DNA of 64,000 bases from an uncultured beta proteobacterium (GCA_903838565.1 CAILZB010000111.1:17988-81987), one strand, 5' to 3'; counted from the stretch's first letter, positions 1 to 10,081 are shown. The notes: generated from the letters alone by a model not told the origin. Numbers and translations are program-made.

Positions 1-1
1 C

Positions 2-3000
2 GTCTCCACGCTGTGGCCCGCAGGCGTGGTGGCGGGCATCAAGACCGAACACTGGGTATCGAGCAGCCAGAAGATCAAATTTCAGGCGCTGGCGCTGGAC
101 CTGAGCGGAAAGATCCTGGCCGATGTGCCGCTGGAAGTGCGGGCCACGGCGCGCATCGTCACCACCAGCCGCAAGCGCATGGTGGGCGGCTTTTACACCT
201 ACGACAACAAGACCACGGTGAAGGACCTGGGCACGGTGTGCAGTGGCAAGAGCGACGCGCGCGGCCTGCTGCTGTGCGAGGCCCAGCTCGGTGAGCCGGG
301 CGAGGTCGAGCTGGTCGTCACGGCCAAAGACAGCACGGGCAACAGCATTCAGGCCGCCAGTTCGGTGTATGTGACGAAGCAGGGCGAGCTCTGGTTTGGC
401 GGCGAGAACCATGACCGCATGGATGTCTTGCCCGAGAAGAAAAGCTACCAAGCCGGCGAGACCGCCAGGTTCCAGGTGCGCATGCCGTTCCGTTTTGCCA
501 CGGCGCTGGTGGCGGTGGAGCGCGAAGGCATTGTCGAGACGCAGGTGGTGCAACTCAATGGTCAGGACCCCACTGTTCAAGTGAAGATCAAGGAAGGCTG
601 GGGGCCCAACGTGTACGTGAGCGTGCTGGCCCTGCGCGGGCGTCTGCGCGAGGTGCCCTGGTACTCCTTCTTCACCTGGGGCTTCAAGGCGCCGCGCGAG
701 TGGTGGACCTCGTTCTGGTACGAAGGGCGCGAGTACGTGGCGCCGACGGCGCTGGTCGATTTGAGCAAACCCGCGTTCCGGCTCGGTGTGGCCGAGATCC
801 GCGTCGGCACCCAGGCGCACCAGCTCGCGGTGAGTGTCAAGGCCGACAAGGAAAGTTACCCGGTGCGGGGTCAAGCCAAGGTCACGATTGCCGTCAAGCT
901 GCCCAATGGTCAACCGGCGGCAGGAGCCGAAGTGGCGCTGGCTGCGGTGGACCAGGCGCTGCTGGAACTGATGCCCAACACCAGCTGGAATCTGCTGGAG
1001 GCGATGCTGCAGCGACGCGCCTGGGGCGTGGAGACTTCGACGGCACAGATGGAAATCATCGGCCGCAGGCACTACGGTCGCAAGGCCGTGGCAGCAGGTG
1101 GCGGTGGCGGCCACAGCGGCACGCGCGAGCTGCTGGACACGCTGCTGTTGTGGAACCCCAGAGTGGTGCTGGATGCCAATGGTCAGGCGGTGGTGACGGT
1201 GCCGCTGAATGACGCCCTCACCACCTTCAAGATCGTGGCCGTGGCCGACGCCTCGGTCGGTCTCTTCGGCACCGGGCAGACCAGCATCCGCGCCACGCAG
1301 GATCTGCAGATCATCAGCGGTCTGCCGCCTCTGGTGCGCGAGGACGATCAGTTCCGTGCGCAACTCACGCTGCGCAACACGACGAAGCAAGCGATGACGG
1401 TGGACGTGACGCCGCGCGCCACGCTGCTGGAGCTCAAACCCCAGGTGGTGGACATCCCTGCGGGTGAAGCGCGTGAGGTGGCCTGGACCGTCAAAGCACC
1501 GGCGCAGCTGGCGCTTTCGCGCTTCGAGGCCATCCTTTGGGAGTTCGAGGCCAAGGACCGCATCAGCGGCGCGCGCGATGCGCTCAAGGCGCGCCAGCGC
1601 ATCATCCCCGCCGTACCCCTGACGGTGCAGCAGGCCACGCTGGTGCAACTCGACGGCCCCTTCAGCCTGGAGGTGAATCCGCCTGCCGATGCCTTGCCGG
1701 GCCGAGGTGGCTTGAAGCTGGCGCTGCAACCCAAATTGGCCGAAGGCATGCCGGGCGTGCGCGACTGGTTTGCCAACTACCCCTTTGTTTGTCTGGAGCA
1801 AAAAACCAGCAAGTCGGTGGGCCTGCGCGACGGAAAAATGTGGCAAACCGTGGTTGGACAAATCCCCAGCTACCTGGACAGCGACGGCCTGGCCAGTTAC
1901 TTTCCGCCGCGCGACGGCGAGGGCAATCACGGCAGCGACACGCTCACCGCCTACCTGCTGTCGGCCACGCATGAGGCGGCCAGCCTGAACCCCGCGCTCG
2001 CCCTGCCCGACGAAGTGCGCGCGCCGATGGAGCGCGGCCTGATTGCCTTTGTGGAAGGGCGCATTCAGCGCCTGTTCTGGAGCCCGCGCAAGGACCTTGA
2101 CATGCGCAAGCTGGCGGCGCTGGAGGCGCTGTCGCGCTACGGACGGGCGCAGGGCCGCATGCTGGGCTCGATCACGATCGCGCCCAATCAATGGCCTACG
2201 CACACGGTGATCGACTGGTTGAATGTCCTGAAACGCGTGCCCGACATAGCGGACCGCGACCAGCGCATGGCCGAGGCGAACCAGATTCTCAGGAGTCGAA
2301 TGAGCACCCAGGGAACGAAGCTGATCTTCAGCACCGAGCGCGACGACTACTGGTGGTGGCTGATGCAAAACGGCGATGTCAACACCGCGCGCCTGATGCT
2401 GACCGTGATGGACGACCCTGCCTGGAAGGACGACATGGGCCGTCTTGCGAACGGCTTCATTGGTCGCCAGCAGCACGGCGCCTGGCTCACCACCACAGCG
2501 AATCTGTGGGGTAGTCTCGCGCTGGAGAAATTCTCCAACAAGTTTGAAGCGGTGACTGTGGCGGGCACGACCAAGGCCGCCATGAGCACGGGCAGCGCCA
2601 GCGTGGACTGGAGCAAGGTGGAGCGCATCAAGACCACAGACGCAAGCGGCGCGGCGCACCAGACGACCTGGTTCGGCGCGCCGGCCGCGCCCGGCAACCT
2701 GCGCAACAACACGATGTTCCTGCCGTGGAGCAAGACCGCAGCCAAGGACAGCTTGAGCGTCACGCACCAGGGCACAGGCAAACCGTGGTTGACCCTGCAG
2801 TCGGTGGCGGCGATCGTGCTCAAGGAGCCGTTCAATGCGGGCTACCAGATCAAGAAGACGGTCACTCCGGTGGAGCAGGCGAACAAGTCCTTGCCCGTCG
2901 GCAGTTACACCCGCGGCGACGTGCTGCGCATCACGCTCGAAATCAATGCTTCGGCCGACATGAGCTGGGCCGTCATCACCGACCCGGTGCCCGGTGGTGC

Positions 3001-3280
3001 CACGATACTGGGCAGTGGCCTGGGACGCGACTCGGAGATCGCGACCCAGGGTGAAAAGCGTGGTGGCGACGCCTGGCCAGCGTTTGAGGAACGCAGCTTC
3101 GAGTCCTTCCGCAGCTACTACGAGTATCTGCCCAAGGGCGTGGTGAAGATGGAGTACACGATTCGCCTGAACAACGTGGGCGAGTTCTCGCTGCCGCCGT
3201 CCCGGGTGGAGGCCATGTACGCGCCGGAGATGTTTGGTGAAGCGCCGAATGCGCGTATCAAGGTCGAGGCGGTGCGGTGA
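2..3280 (+). CDS. Alpha-2-macroglobulin family protein, C-terminal part (5' end outside window)
   Basis: The reading frame is open from base 2 and the start lies upstream of the window; 1092 codons are visible. Bacterial alpha-2-macroglobulins are periplasmic or inner-membrane-anchored protease traps that protect the cell envelope. The sequence shows beta-rich macroglobulin-type domains, a central linker with a Gly-rich bait-like stretch near bases 1090-1120, and the thioester motif CLEQ (Cys codon 1790-1792) inside the alpha-helical domain, followed by the C-terminal beta domain. The stop overlaps the GTG start of pbpC by 4 bp. The pairing of this family with PBP1C is common and is thought to couple protease trapping to peptidoglycan repair. 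Family assignment is firm; the N-terminal signal or lipobox cannot be seen here. Confidence 0.93.
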   Translation, partial: VSTLWPAGVVAGIKTEHWVSSSQKIKFQALALDLSGKILADVPLEVRATARIVTTSRKRMVGGFYTYDNKTTVKDLGTVCSGKSDARGLLLCEAQLGEPGEVELVVTAKDSTGNSIQAASSVYVTKQGELWFGGENHDRMDVLPEKKSYQAGETARFQVRMPFRFATALVAVEREGIVETQVVQLNGQDPTVQVKIKEGWGPNVYVSVLALRGRLREVPWYSFFTWGFKAPREWWTSFWYEGREYVAPTALVDLSKPAFRLGVAEIRVGTQAHQLAVSVKADKESYPVRGQAKVTIAVKLPNGQPAAGAEVALAAVDQALLELMPNTSWNLLEAMLQRRAWGVETSTAQMEIIGRRHYGRKAVAAGGGGGHSGTRELLDTLLLWNPRVVLDANGQAVVTVPLNDALTTFKIVAVADASVGLFGTGQTSIRATQDLQIISGLPPLVREDDQFRAQLTLRNTTKQAMTVDVTPRATLLELKPQVVDIPAGEAREVAWTVKAPAQLALSRFEAILWEFEAKDRISGARDALKARQRIIPAVPLTVQQATLVQLDGPFSLEVNPPADALPGRGGLKLALQPKLAEGMPGVRDWFANYPFVCLEQKTSKSVGLRDGKMWQTVVGQIPSYLDSDGLASYFPPRDGEGNHGSDTLTAYLLSATHEAASLNPALALPDEVRAPMERGLIAFVEGRIQRLFWSPRKDLDMRKLAALEALSRYGRAQGRMLGSITIAPNQWPTHTVIDWLNVLKRVPDIADRDQRMAEANQILRSRMSTQGTKLIFSTERDDYWWWLMQNGDVNTARLMLTVMDDPAWKDDMGRLANGFIGRQQHGAWLTTTANLWGSLALEKFSNKFEAVTVAGTTKAAMSTGSASVDWSKVERIKTTDASGAAHQTTWFGAPAAPGNLRNNTMFLPWSKTAAKDSLSVTHQGTGKPWLTLQSVAAIVLKEPFNAGYQIKKTVTPVEQANKSLPVGSYTRGDVLRITLEINASADMSWAVITDPVPGGATILGSGLGRDSEIATQGEKRGGDAWPAFEERSFESFRSYYEYLPKGVVKMEYTIRLNNVGEFSLPPSRVEAMYAPEMFGEAPNARIKVEAVR

Positions 3281-5466
3281 GGGTTCTTGCCAAAGTGGGT
3301 GGCGTCCTGCTGGCGATTTGCACACAAGCGGCAGGGGCAACCACCACGTTCAACGAGGTCAAGGCGGCCTACCAGTCGTCGGACACGGTGATACTGGATC
3401 GACACGGCGAGGTGATCCACCGCCTGCGCACGAACGACAACGTGCGGCGCGGCCAGTGGGTGAGCTTGGCCGATGTGTCGCCCGCCTTGCGCACGGCCCT
3501 GGTGCTGAGCGAAGACCAGCGCTTTTACGAGCACAGCGGCGTCGATTGGCGCGCGGTTTCGGCCGCAGCCTGGGGCAACCTGTGGGACACGAAAACGCGC
3601 GGCGCCTCCACCATCACCATGCAGTTGTCGGGCTTGCTCGATGACGATCTGCGGCGGGGCGCGGGCGGGCGCCGGGTGGCGCAGAAGATCGGTCAGGCGG
3701 TGTCGGCGCAGATGCTGGAGCGCAGTTGGCGCAAGGACCAGATTCTCGAAGCCTATCTGAATCTGGTGTCGTTTCGCGGCGAGCTGGTGGGCATCGATGC
3801 GCTCAGTCGCACCCTGTTCGGCAAGGCCGCACACGGACTGGACGAGCGCGAGGCGGCGGTCGCCGCCGCCCTGGTGCGCGCACCCAATGCCGGGCCCGAG
3901 CAGGTGGCCAAACGGGGCTGCGCGGTGCTCAAAGGAATGGAAATCCGCGGCAGCCTTCGCGCCAGAAAAGCGCCATCCGCGATCGACTGCGATGGTCTGG
4001 AACTGTTCACCCGCGCCGCGCTGCAGCGCAAGGCGTTCGACACCAGCGAAGGCGTGGCGCCGCATGTGGCTCGCCAACTGGCGCGCTCAGCCAAGGCAGG
4101 GTTCGTTCGCACCAGCTTGCGCGCGCCGCTGCAACGCTTTGCCGTGCAGACCCTGCAGCAACATTTGCGCGACCTGCAGGGACGCCATGTCGAAGACGGC
4201 GCGATTGTGGTGCTGGACAACGCCACGGGCGAAGTGCTGGCCTGGGTGGGTTCGTCGGGGGAGCTGAGCAACGCCGCCGAGGTGGACGGCGTGACTGCAC
4301 TGCGCCAGCCGGGCTCCACGCTCAAGCCTTTTTTGTACGCCCAGGCGATCGCCGAGCGGCGCCTCACGGCGGCGTCCTTGCTGGAGGACTCAGGTGCCCA
4401 GATCCAGACCTCGGGCGGCCTGTACATTCCGCAAAACTACGACCACCACTTCAAGGGCTGGGTCTCGGTGCGCACCGCGCTGGGAGCCTCGCTGAATGTG
4501 CCGGCGGTGCGCGCACTGGTGATGGTGTCGCCGGATGCGTTTCACCGACAGCTCATCGCCCTGGGCCTGCCCCTGAAAGAGAGCGGCGACTACTACGGCT
4601 ACAGCTTGGCACTGGGCAGCGCCGAAGTGTCGCTGCTCAACTTAACCAACGCGTATCGCGCCCTGGGCAATGGTGGCCGCGTCAGTGCCACCGCTTTGAG
4701 CGTCAACCCCAAACCCGAATTCCGTCAGGTGCTGGATCCGCGCGCCGCCTTCATCGTGAGCGACATCATCTCCGACCCGCTGGCCCGCGCCCGTACCTTT
4801 GGCAGCGACAGCGTGCTGGCCACGCGCTACTGGACGGCGGTCAAGACCGGCACCAGCAAGGACATGCGCGACAACTGGGCGCTGGGGTTTTCAGAACGCT
4901 ATACCGTGGGGGTGTGGGTCGGCAATGCCAGCGGCGAACCCATGTGGGACGTGAGCGGCACCACCGGCGCCGCACCCATCTGGGCGGCCGTCATGAACCA
5001 CCTGCACCAGGCCCAGCGCAGCCGCGGATCCAAAGCGCCTGCGGGGCTGGTGCAGACGGCGGTGCAGTTTGCGTCGGTCCCTGATACCGCGCCCGTCGAA
5101 AGCCAGCGCACAGAGTGGTTCATTCAAGGCACACAGCAAGCCCAATTTGCCATGCATGCCGACGCCGTTCATGCCTCTGCCGCTGCACGCATCACCGCCC
5201 CAGCCAACGGCAGCATCATCGCGCTGGATCCGGACATTCCCGCCAACCGGCAGCGCCTGAGCTTCAGTGCCGAAGGCTCGAATCTGCGCTGGTTGATGGA
5301 TGGAAAATCCCTCGGCCAAGGCGCCACGCTGCAGTGGTTGCCCTGGCCCGGGCGGCATGTGGTGCAACTCACGAACGCGCGCGGTGAGGTGCTGGATGAG
5401 ATTCGACTGGAGGTGCGCGGCGCAGGGGTGAAGCAAGCCCAGGGTTCTGTCATCAGGACCCGCTGA
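3277..5466 (+). CDS. pbpC: Penicillin-binding protein 1C (bifunctional transglycosylase/transpeptidase)
   Basis: 729 residues, GTG start overlapping the previous stop (GTGA), so translationally coupled. An N-terminal hydrophobic segment (about residues 4-20) is followed by a GT51 glycosyltransferase domain with the catalytic stretch EDQRFYEHSGVDW (Glu79). The transpeptidase domain follows, with STLK (active-site Ser), a SLN motif and KTGTS. The last ~90 residues match the PBP1C C-terminal domain (BiPBP_C). It polymerises and cross-links peptidoglycan at the inner membrane, facing the periplasm. The partner upstream is the alpha-2-macroglobulin-like protein, the standard gene pair. Confidence 0.95.
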   Translation: MRVLAKVGGVLLAICTQAAGATTTFNEVKAAYQSSDTVILDRHGEVIHRLRTNDNVRRGQWVSLADVSPALRTALVLSEDQRFYEHSGVDWRAVSAAAWGNLWDTKTRGASTITMQLSGLLDDDLRRGAGGRRVAQKIGQAVSAQMLERSWRKDQILEAYLNLVSFRGELVGIDALSRTLFGKAAHGLDEREAAVAAALVRAPNAGPEQVAKRGCAVLKGMEIRGSLRARKAPSAIDCDGLELFTRAALQRKAFDTSEGVAPHVARQLARSAKAGFVRTSLRAPLQRFAVQTLQQHLRDLQGRHVEDGAIVVLDNATGEVLAWVGSSGELSNAAEVDGVTALRQPGSTLKPFLYAQAIAERRLTAASLLEDSGAQIQTSGGLYIPQNYDHHFKGWVSVRTALGASLNVPAVRALVMVSPDAFHRQLIALGLPLKESGDYYGYSLALGSAEVSLLNLTNAYRALGNGGRVSATALSVNPKPEFRQVLDPRAAFIVSDIISDPLARARTFGSDSVLATRYWTAVKTGTSKDMRDNWALGFSERYTVGVWVGNASGEPMWDVSGTTGAAPIWAAVMNHLHQAQRSRGSKAPAGLVQTAVQFASVPDTAPVESQRTEWFIQGTQQAQFAMHADAVHASAAARITAPANGSIIALDPDIPANRQRLSFSAEGSNLRWLMDGKSLGQGATLQWLPWPGRHVVQLTNARGEVLDEIRLEVRGAGVKQAQGSVIRTR

Positions 5467-5560
5467 TCTTCCAAGGTTCCTTGGGGTCCGATGTGTTGCG
5501 TCAAATCATCGCGCCATCAGAAGAAGTACCATGAGAGCAAATTTTTTGAAAGGAAGTGTC

Positions 5561-6742
5561 ATGTCTGATTCCATCGTGATTGTTGGCGCTGCCCGTACTC
5601 CCATGGGCAGTTTTCAGGGGGACTTCGCGTCGCTGGCGGCGCATGACCTGGGGGGGGCCGCCATCCGCGCCGCCGTGCAGCGCGCCGGCATCGAACCGGA
5701 GTCGGTGGACGAGGTGCTGTTCGGCAACTGCCTGATGGCAGGCCAGGGCCAGGCACCGGCGCGCCAGGCGGCGTTCAAGGGCGGCTTGCCGAACAGCGCG
5801 GGCGCGGTGACGCTGTCCAAGATGTGCGGCTCGGCCATGCGGGCGGTGATGTTTGGCCACGACATGCTGCTGGCCGGCAGCGCCGAGGTGCTGGTCGCCG
5901 GCGGCATGGAGAGCATGACGAATGCGCCCTACCTGCTGCCCAAGGCGCGCGCCGGATACCGCATCGGCCACGACCGCATCTTTGACCACATGATGCTCGA
6001 CGGCCTGGAAGACGCCTACGAACCGGGTCGCTCCATGGGAACCTTCGGTGAAGACTGCGCCGACAAATACAAGTTCACGCGCGAGGCCCAGGACGCCTTC
6101 GCCATTGCCAGCGTGCAGCGTGCCCAGGCAGCAACCCAGTCGGGCGCCTTTGCCGCCGAGATCACACCGGTGACGGTGAAGGGCCGCGCCGGCGACAAGG
6201 TGATTGCCATCGACGAAGGCCCGGGCAAGGTCAAGCTCGACAAAATCCCGCAGCTCAAATCCGCTTTCAAGAAGGACGGAACCATCACGGCCGCCAGCAG
6301 TTCTTCCATCAACGACGGCGCCGCCGCGCTGGTGCTGATGAAGGCTTCGACCGCGAGCCGATTGGGCCTGAAGCCTCTGGCGCGCATCGTGGCCCACGCC
6401 ACGCATGCGCAGGAGCCCAACTGGTTCGCCACGGCGCCGGTGGGCGCCACGCAGAAGGTGCTGGCCAAGTCGGGCTGGAGCGCCCAGGACGTGGACCTGT
6501 GGGAAGTGAATGAAGCCTTTGCCGTGGTGCCGATGGCGCTGATGCACGAGTTGAAGCTGAGCCACGACATCGTGAACGTCAACGGCGGCGCCTGCGCCCT
6601 GGGGCATCCGATCGGCGCGTCCGGCGCACGCATCATGGTCACCCTGATGTACGCGCTGCAGGCGCGCGGTTTGAAGCGCGGCCTGGCCACGCTGTGCATC
6701 GGCGGCGGTGAAGCCACGGCGGTGACGATCGAGATGCTGTGA
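5561..6742 (+). CDS. Acetyl-CoA C-acyltransferase (thiolase)
   Basis: 393 residues starting at MSDSIVIVGAARTPMGSF. I chose this ATG over one 30 bp upstream because AAAGGAAG lies 5-12 bases before it and 393 residues is the usual thiolase length. Thiolase motifs: nucleophilic Cys in SKMCGSAMRAV, NEAF, GGACALGHPIGASG (His), and the second catalytic Cys in LCIGGGEA. It catalyses reversible condensation or thiolysis of acyl-CoA, so it may serve beta-oxidation, acetoacetyl-CoA formation or PHB synthesis. Sequence alone does not separate AtoB/PhaA from related thiolases. It stands alone between pbpC and a peptidase gene. Confidence 0.93.
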   Translation: MSDSIVIVGAARTPMGSFQGDFASLAAHDLGGAAIRAAVQRAGIEPESVDEVLFGNCLMAGQGQAPARQAAFKGGLPNSAGAVTLSKMCGSAMRAVMFGHDMLLAGSAEVLVAGGMESMTNAPYLLPKARAGYRIGHDRIFDHMMLDGLEDAYEPGRSMGTFGEDCADKYKFTREAQDAFAIASVQRAQAATQSGAFAAEITPVTVKGRAGDKVIAIDEGPGKVKLDKIPQLKSAFKKDGTITAASSSSINDGAAALVLMKASTASRLGLKPLARIVAHATHAQEPNWFATAPVGATQKVLAKSGWSAQDVDLWEVNEAFAVVPMALMHELKLSHDIVNVNGGACALGHPIGASGARIMVTLMYALQARGLKRGLATLCIGGGEATAVTIEML

Positions 6743-6782
6743 GTTTGTTTCGCGGCAATATTTTTATAAAACAGGAGACCCC

Positions 6783-8039
6783 ATGACCCATGCCACCCCC
6801 GTCCTTCGCCCCGCCATCGCAGCACTTCTTTCGACCGCGGCCATCCTGACCCCGGCCTGGGGCCAGTCGCGTGACGCGGCGCTGCTGAGCGCGGCCACAG
6901 CCGAGCAGTCGGCCGTGGTCCAGACGCTTGAGCGCCTGGTCAACATCGAAACCGGCACCGGTGATGCGCCAGGCTTGGCGGCCATGGCGCAATTGCTGGA
7001 GACCGAGCTCAAGGCGCTGGGCGCCACGGTGACGCGCCATCCGGCGCAAGCGGGCGTGGTCGGCGAGAACCTGGTGGGACACATCCCGGGCAAGGGCAGC
7101 AAGAAGCTGTTGCTGATGGCGCACATGGACACCGTGTACGTCCACGGCACGCTGGCCAAGGCGCCGTTTCGCGTCGACGGCAATCGGGCCTTTGGCCCCG
7201 GCATTGCGGACGATAAGAGCGGCATCGCGATGATCCTGCACACGCTGAAATTGCTCAAGAGCCGCGGCTTTCAGGACTACGGGCAAATCACGGTACTGTT
7301 CAATACCGATGAAGAGCGGGGCTCGTTTGGTTCGCGTGAACTGATCCAGAGAGAAGCCAATGCACACGATGTGGCGCTGTCGTTTGAGCCCACGCTGGCG
7401 CTCAAGGAGATGCTGACCCTGGGTACCGCGGGCATCGTCTACTACAAGGTGAACATCCAGGGCCTGGCGGCGCACGCCGGCGCCAACCCGGAGATGGGCG
7501 TGAACGCACTGGTCGAAGCCTCGGACGTGGTGCTGCGCACGCTGGACCTGGACGACAAGGCGCGCGACCTGCGCTTCAACTGGACTGTGGGCAAGGCTGG
7601 CGCCGTGCCCAACATCATCCCGGACGACGCCTATCTGGAGGCCAACATCCGTTATGCGCGCAAGGAGGACCTGGAGCAACTGCTCAAGAGCCTGGAGCAG
7701 CGAATTCAGGGCCAGAAGAAACTGGCCAAGTCGCAGATCAAGATCACCGTGGACTATGGTCGCCCGGCCTTCAAGGCCGACGCTGCCGGCGTCAAGCTGG
7801 TGGATCGCGCTGTGGCCATCTACAAGGAACTGGGTGTGGAATTGAGCGTGGTTCCCAGCACCGGCGGCGGCACGGACGCCGCCTATGCCGCGCTGGACGG
7901 CAAGCCGGTGATTGAAAGCCTGGGCCTGCCTGGATTTGGTTACCACAGCAATCAGGCCGAGTACGTGATGATCGATGCGATCCCACGGCGCCTGTACCTG
8001 GCCGCGCGCATGATCATGGATCTGTCCAAAGAAAAGTAG
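6783..8039 (+). CDS. M20 family metallopeptidase, carboxypeptidase G2-like (glutamate carboxypeptidase)
   Basis: 418 residues with a cleavable signal peptide (residues 1-28, ending PAWGQS), so probably periplasmic. M20 zinc-site motifs are present in order: AHMDTV, GIADDKSG, NTDEERGS (catalytic Glu-Glu), FEPTL, and HSNQAEYV near the C-terminus; GGGTDAAYAA matches the carboxypeptidase G2 group. These di-zinc enzymes remove C-terminal glutamate or related amino acids from peptides or folate-like substrates. ATG follows AACAGGAGACCCC, a good ribosome binding site. The exact substrate is not determined by sequence. Confidence 0.9.
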   Translation: MTHATPVLRPAIAALLSTAAILTPAWGQSRDAALLSAATAEQSAVVQTLERLVNIETGTGDAPGLAAMAQLLETELKALGATVTRHPAQAGVVGENLVGHIPGKGSKKLLLMAHMDTVYVHGTLAKAPFRVDGNRAFGPGIADDKSGIAMILHTLKLLKSRGFQDYGQITVLFNTDEERGSFGSRELIQREANAHDVALSFEPTLALKEMLTLGTAGIVYYKVNIQGLAAHAGANPEMGVNALVEASDVVLRTLDLDDKARDLRFNWTVGKAGAVPNIIPDDAYLEANIRYARKEDLEQLLKSLEQRIQGQKKLAKSQIKITVDYGRPAFKADAAGVKLVDRAVAIYKELGVELSVVPSTGGGTDAAYAALDGKPVIESLGLPGFGYHSNQAEYVMIDAIPRRLYLAARMIMDLSKEK

Positions 8040-8151
8040 TCCGAGCGGTTGGCCCGGAACCAGGCAATGCGGTGCGCAGCGCAGGCGCACGGGCAGGCAT
8101 CGGGCCTAGAATGGAGCCACCCGCAGCGGTAGCGGGGCACACGAGGAATGG

Positions 8152-8439
8152 ATGTTTGATTCACCGATTCAAGGCGAGACTTCGACTGCGGCGCCCCCGG
8201 CGACCGAGCGGCGCAAGCGGCTGGAGTTGCGCGTCGTTTTCGTCAGTGCGTGCAACGCCTTGCGTCCCTTCTTTGACGCCGACAGCAGTTGGGCCGGCCA
8301 GACGCACGAGCACCTGGCGCTGCGCACGTTGAAAGAACAATTTCCTGAACTTGATGCCCAGGACGCCTTTCTGGTGGTGACGACCGCGAAGCGGCTTTTC
8401 TCCGGGCCCCGAAGCCCTGGCGAAAGTGATCGGGTCTGA
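8152..8439 (+). CDS. Small conserved-looking hypothetical protein (95 aa)
   Basis: 95 residues, ATG preceded by CGAGGAATGG, which supports translation. The predicted protein is acidic and basic mixed, with no membrane segment; its middle (LRVVFVSACNALRPFFDADS, then LALRTLKEQFPEL) looks like a folded alpha/beta domain. No motif I recognise. It ends 59 bp before the poly-P:AMP phosphotransferase and may be cotranscribed with it. Opposite-strand frames here are long because of high GC, but lack a good start signal. Confidence 0.55.
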   Translation: MFDSPIQGETSTAAPPATERRKRLELRVVFVSACNALRPFFDADSSWAGQTHEHLALRTLKEQFPELDAQDAFLVVTTAKRLFSGPRSPGESDRV

Positions 8440-8498
8440 GTCAACGCGCAAGCCAGGTCTGATGCGCGCTGGCGCCCTGGCCTTATCCGGAGCATTCC

Positions 8499-10025
8499 AT
8501 GTTTGAATCGGCAGAAATCGGCCACAAGATCAGCAAGACGGCCTACCGCGAAGCGGTGCCGCCATTGCGCGCTGCGCTTCTGGGCGCACAGGTCGATCTG
8601 CACGAGAACAAGTCCTTTCCGGTGGTGGTGCTGATCAGCGGTCAGGATGGCGCGGGCAAGGGCGAGACGATCAACGTCTTGTACCAGTGGATGGATCCGC
8701 GCTTCATCTCCACACTGGCTTTTTCCGAGCCCAGCGACGAGGAGCGCGAACGCCCGCCCATGTGGCGTTTCTGGCGCTCGCTGCCGCCCAAGGGGCGCAT
8801 TGGAATATTTGCCGGCTCCTGGTATTCGGAGTCGATTCGCCAGCGCATCCAGGGCGAGATTTCCCTCAAAGAACTCGATGCCAGGGCGGACCAGATCAAC
8901 CGCTTCGAGGCGATGCTGGTGAACGAAGGTGCGCTGGTGCTGAAGTTCTGGTTTCACCTGACCAAGGACGCGCAGACCAAGCGCCTCAAGGCGCTGGAGA
9001 GCGATCCACGCACCGCCTGGCGCGTGACCAAGTGGAATTGGGACCGGCTCAAGACCTACGACGAACTGCAGAACGTTGCCGGCCATTTGCTGCGCATGAC
9101 GAACACGCACTGGGCGCCCTGGGTGGTGGTGGAGGGGGCGGACGACCGCTACCGCTCGTTGACGGTGGCCCAGACCCTGCTCGCGGCGCTCCAGTCCAGG
9201 CTGGCCCGCGCCAAGTCTCTGGAGCTGCCGGCAGCACCCATCGTGCGGGTCGACACCGACGGGCGCACGGTACTGACCGAAATGGACCTGACGCTGGCCC
9301 TTGACGACAAGACCTATGAACGCGAGTTGGCCAAATGGCAGGGGCGCTTGGCAGAACTGGTGCGCGATGCGCGTTTCAAGGGCCGCTCGCTGGTGTGCGC
9401 CTTCGAGGGTGCGGACGCGGCGGGCAAGGGCGGCGCCATCCGGCGCATCGGCGCGGCGCTGGACGCGCGCCAGTACCAGGTCACGCCGGTGGCCGCGCCC
9501 ACCGAGGAGGAGCGCGCGCAGCCCCACCTGTGGCGCTTCTGGCGCCATCTGCCGCGCCGCGGGCACCTGGCCATCTTCGATCGCACCTGGTGTGGACGGG
9601 TGCTGGTGGAGCGGGTGGAGGGGTTCTGCTCGGAGAACGACTGGCTGCGCGCCTACGGCGAGATCAACGACTTCGAGCACGAGATGGCCGACGCCGGCGT
9701 CATCGTAGTGAAGTTCTGGCTGCAGATCAGCCAGGAGGAGCAGCTGCGACGTTTCAAGGAGCGCGAGAAGGTCGAATTCAAGCGCTTCAAGATCACCGAG
9801 GAAGACTGGCGCAACCGCGAGAAGTGGGGCGCCTATCAGCAGGCGATCTGCGACATGGTGGAACGCACCAGCACCGGCAACGCGCCCTGGACGCTGGTCG
9901 AAGCCAACGACAAGAACCATGCCCGAGTGAAGATCCTGCGCACGCTGTGCGAGCGCCTGCAAGCCGAACTCGAAGGCAAGTTCAAACCCGGCGCCGGCAC
10001 CAAGCGCAAGCGGCCCAAGAGCTAG
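8499..10025 (+). CDS. pap: Polyphosphate:AMP phosphotransferase (two-domain PPK2)
   Basis: 508 residues made of two PPK2 domains in tandem. Walker A motifs are GQDGAGKGE in domain 1 (about residues 49-57) and GADAAGKGG in domain 2 (about 307-315); the lid-type motifs RPPMWRFWR and QPHLWRFWR and the Walker B-like stretch FDRTWCGRVLVE are also seen. Two-domain PPK2 enzymes (Pap) phosphorylate AMP to ADP using polyphosphate; the second domain is usually the active one, and here it keeps the fuller motif set. Cytosolic. Function links polyphosphate stores to nucleotide recharge. Confidence 0.94.
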   Translation: MFESAEIGHKISKTAYREAVPPLRAALLGAQVDLHENKSFPVVVLISGQDGAGKGETINVLYQWMDPRFISTLAFSEPSDEERERPPMWRFWRSLPPKGRIGIFAGSWYSESIRQRIQGEISLKELDARADQINRFEAMLVNEGALVLKFWFHLTKDAQTKRLKALESDPRTAWRVTKWNWDRLKTYDELQNVAGHLLRMTNTHWAPWVVVEGADDRYRSLTVAQTLLAALQSRLARAKSLELPAAPIVRVDTDGRTVLTEMDLTLALDDKTYERELAKWQGRLAELVRDARFKGRSLVCAFEGADAAGKGGAIRRIGAALDARQYQVTPVAAPTEEERAQPHLWRFWRHLPRRGHLAIFDRTWCGRVLVERVEGFCSENDWLRAYGEINDFEHEMADAGVIVVKFWLQISQEEQLRRFKEREKVEFKRFKITEEDWRNREKWGAYQQAICDMVERTSTGNAPWTLVEANDKNHARVKILRTLCERLQAELEGKFKPGAGTKRKRPKS

Positions 10026-10066
10026 GCGGCCCCGGCCGGGGTTAAGTCTCGCGCCAGCCCGCATAA

Positions 10067-10081
10067 TTGACGCAACGTCAA
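10067..10081. promoter_or_regulatory. TTGACG-CAA-CGTCAA dyad upstream of acyl-CoA dehydrogenase
   Basis: A perfect 6-bp inverted repeat (TTGACG / CGTCAA, 3-bp spacer) lies 26 bp before the acyl-CoA dehydrogenase ATG. It looks like a regulator operator; MerR- or TetR-type regulators of acyl-CoA catabolism use sites of similar style, but the regulator is unknown. Confidence 0.35.

Noticed and set aside
3118..4077. Long opposite-strand open frame across the alpha-2-macroglobulin and pbpC genes
   Set aside because: High-GC shadow of clear genes; His/Arg/Gly-rich composition and no domain.
5471..5484. CCAAGG-TT-CCTTGG hairpin after pbpC as a terminator
   Set aside because: Short stem and no T-run after it.
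10026..10042. CCCCGGCCGGGG palindrome after the phosphotransferase gene
   Set aside because: Could be a weak terminator, but there is no loop or T-run, and such palindromes are expected by chance at this GC content.
8169..10064. 631-codon minus-strand frame
   Set aside because: Mirror of the polyphosphate:AMP phosphotransferase; composition is non-protein-like and no ribosome site.
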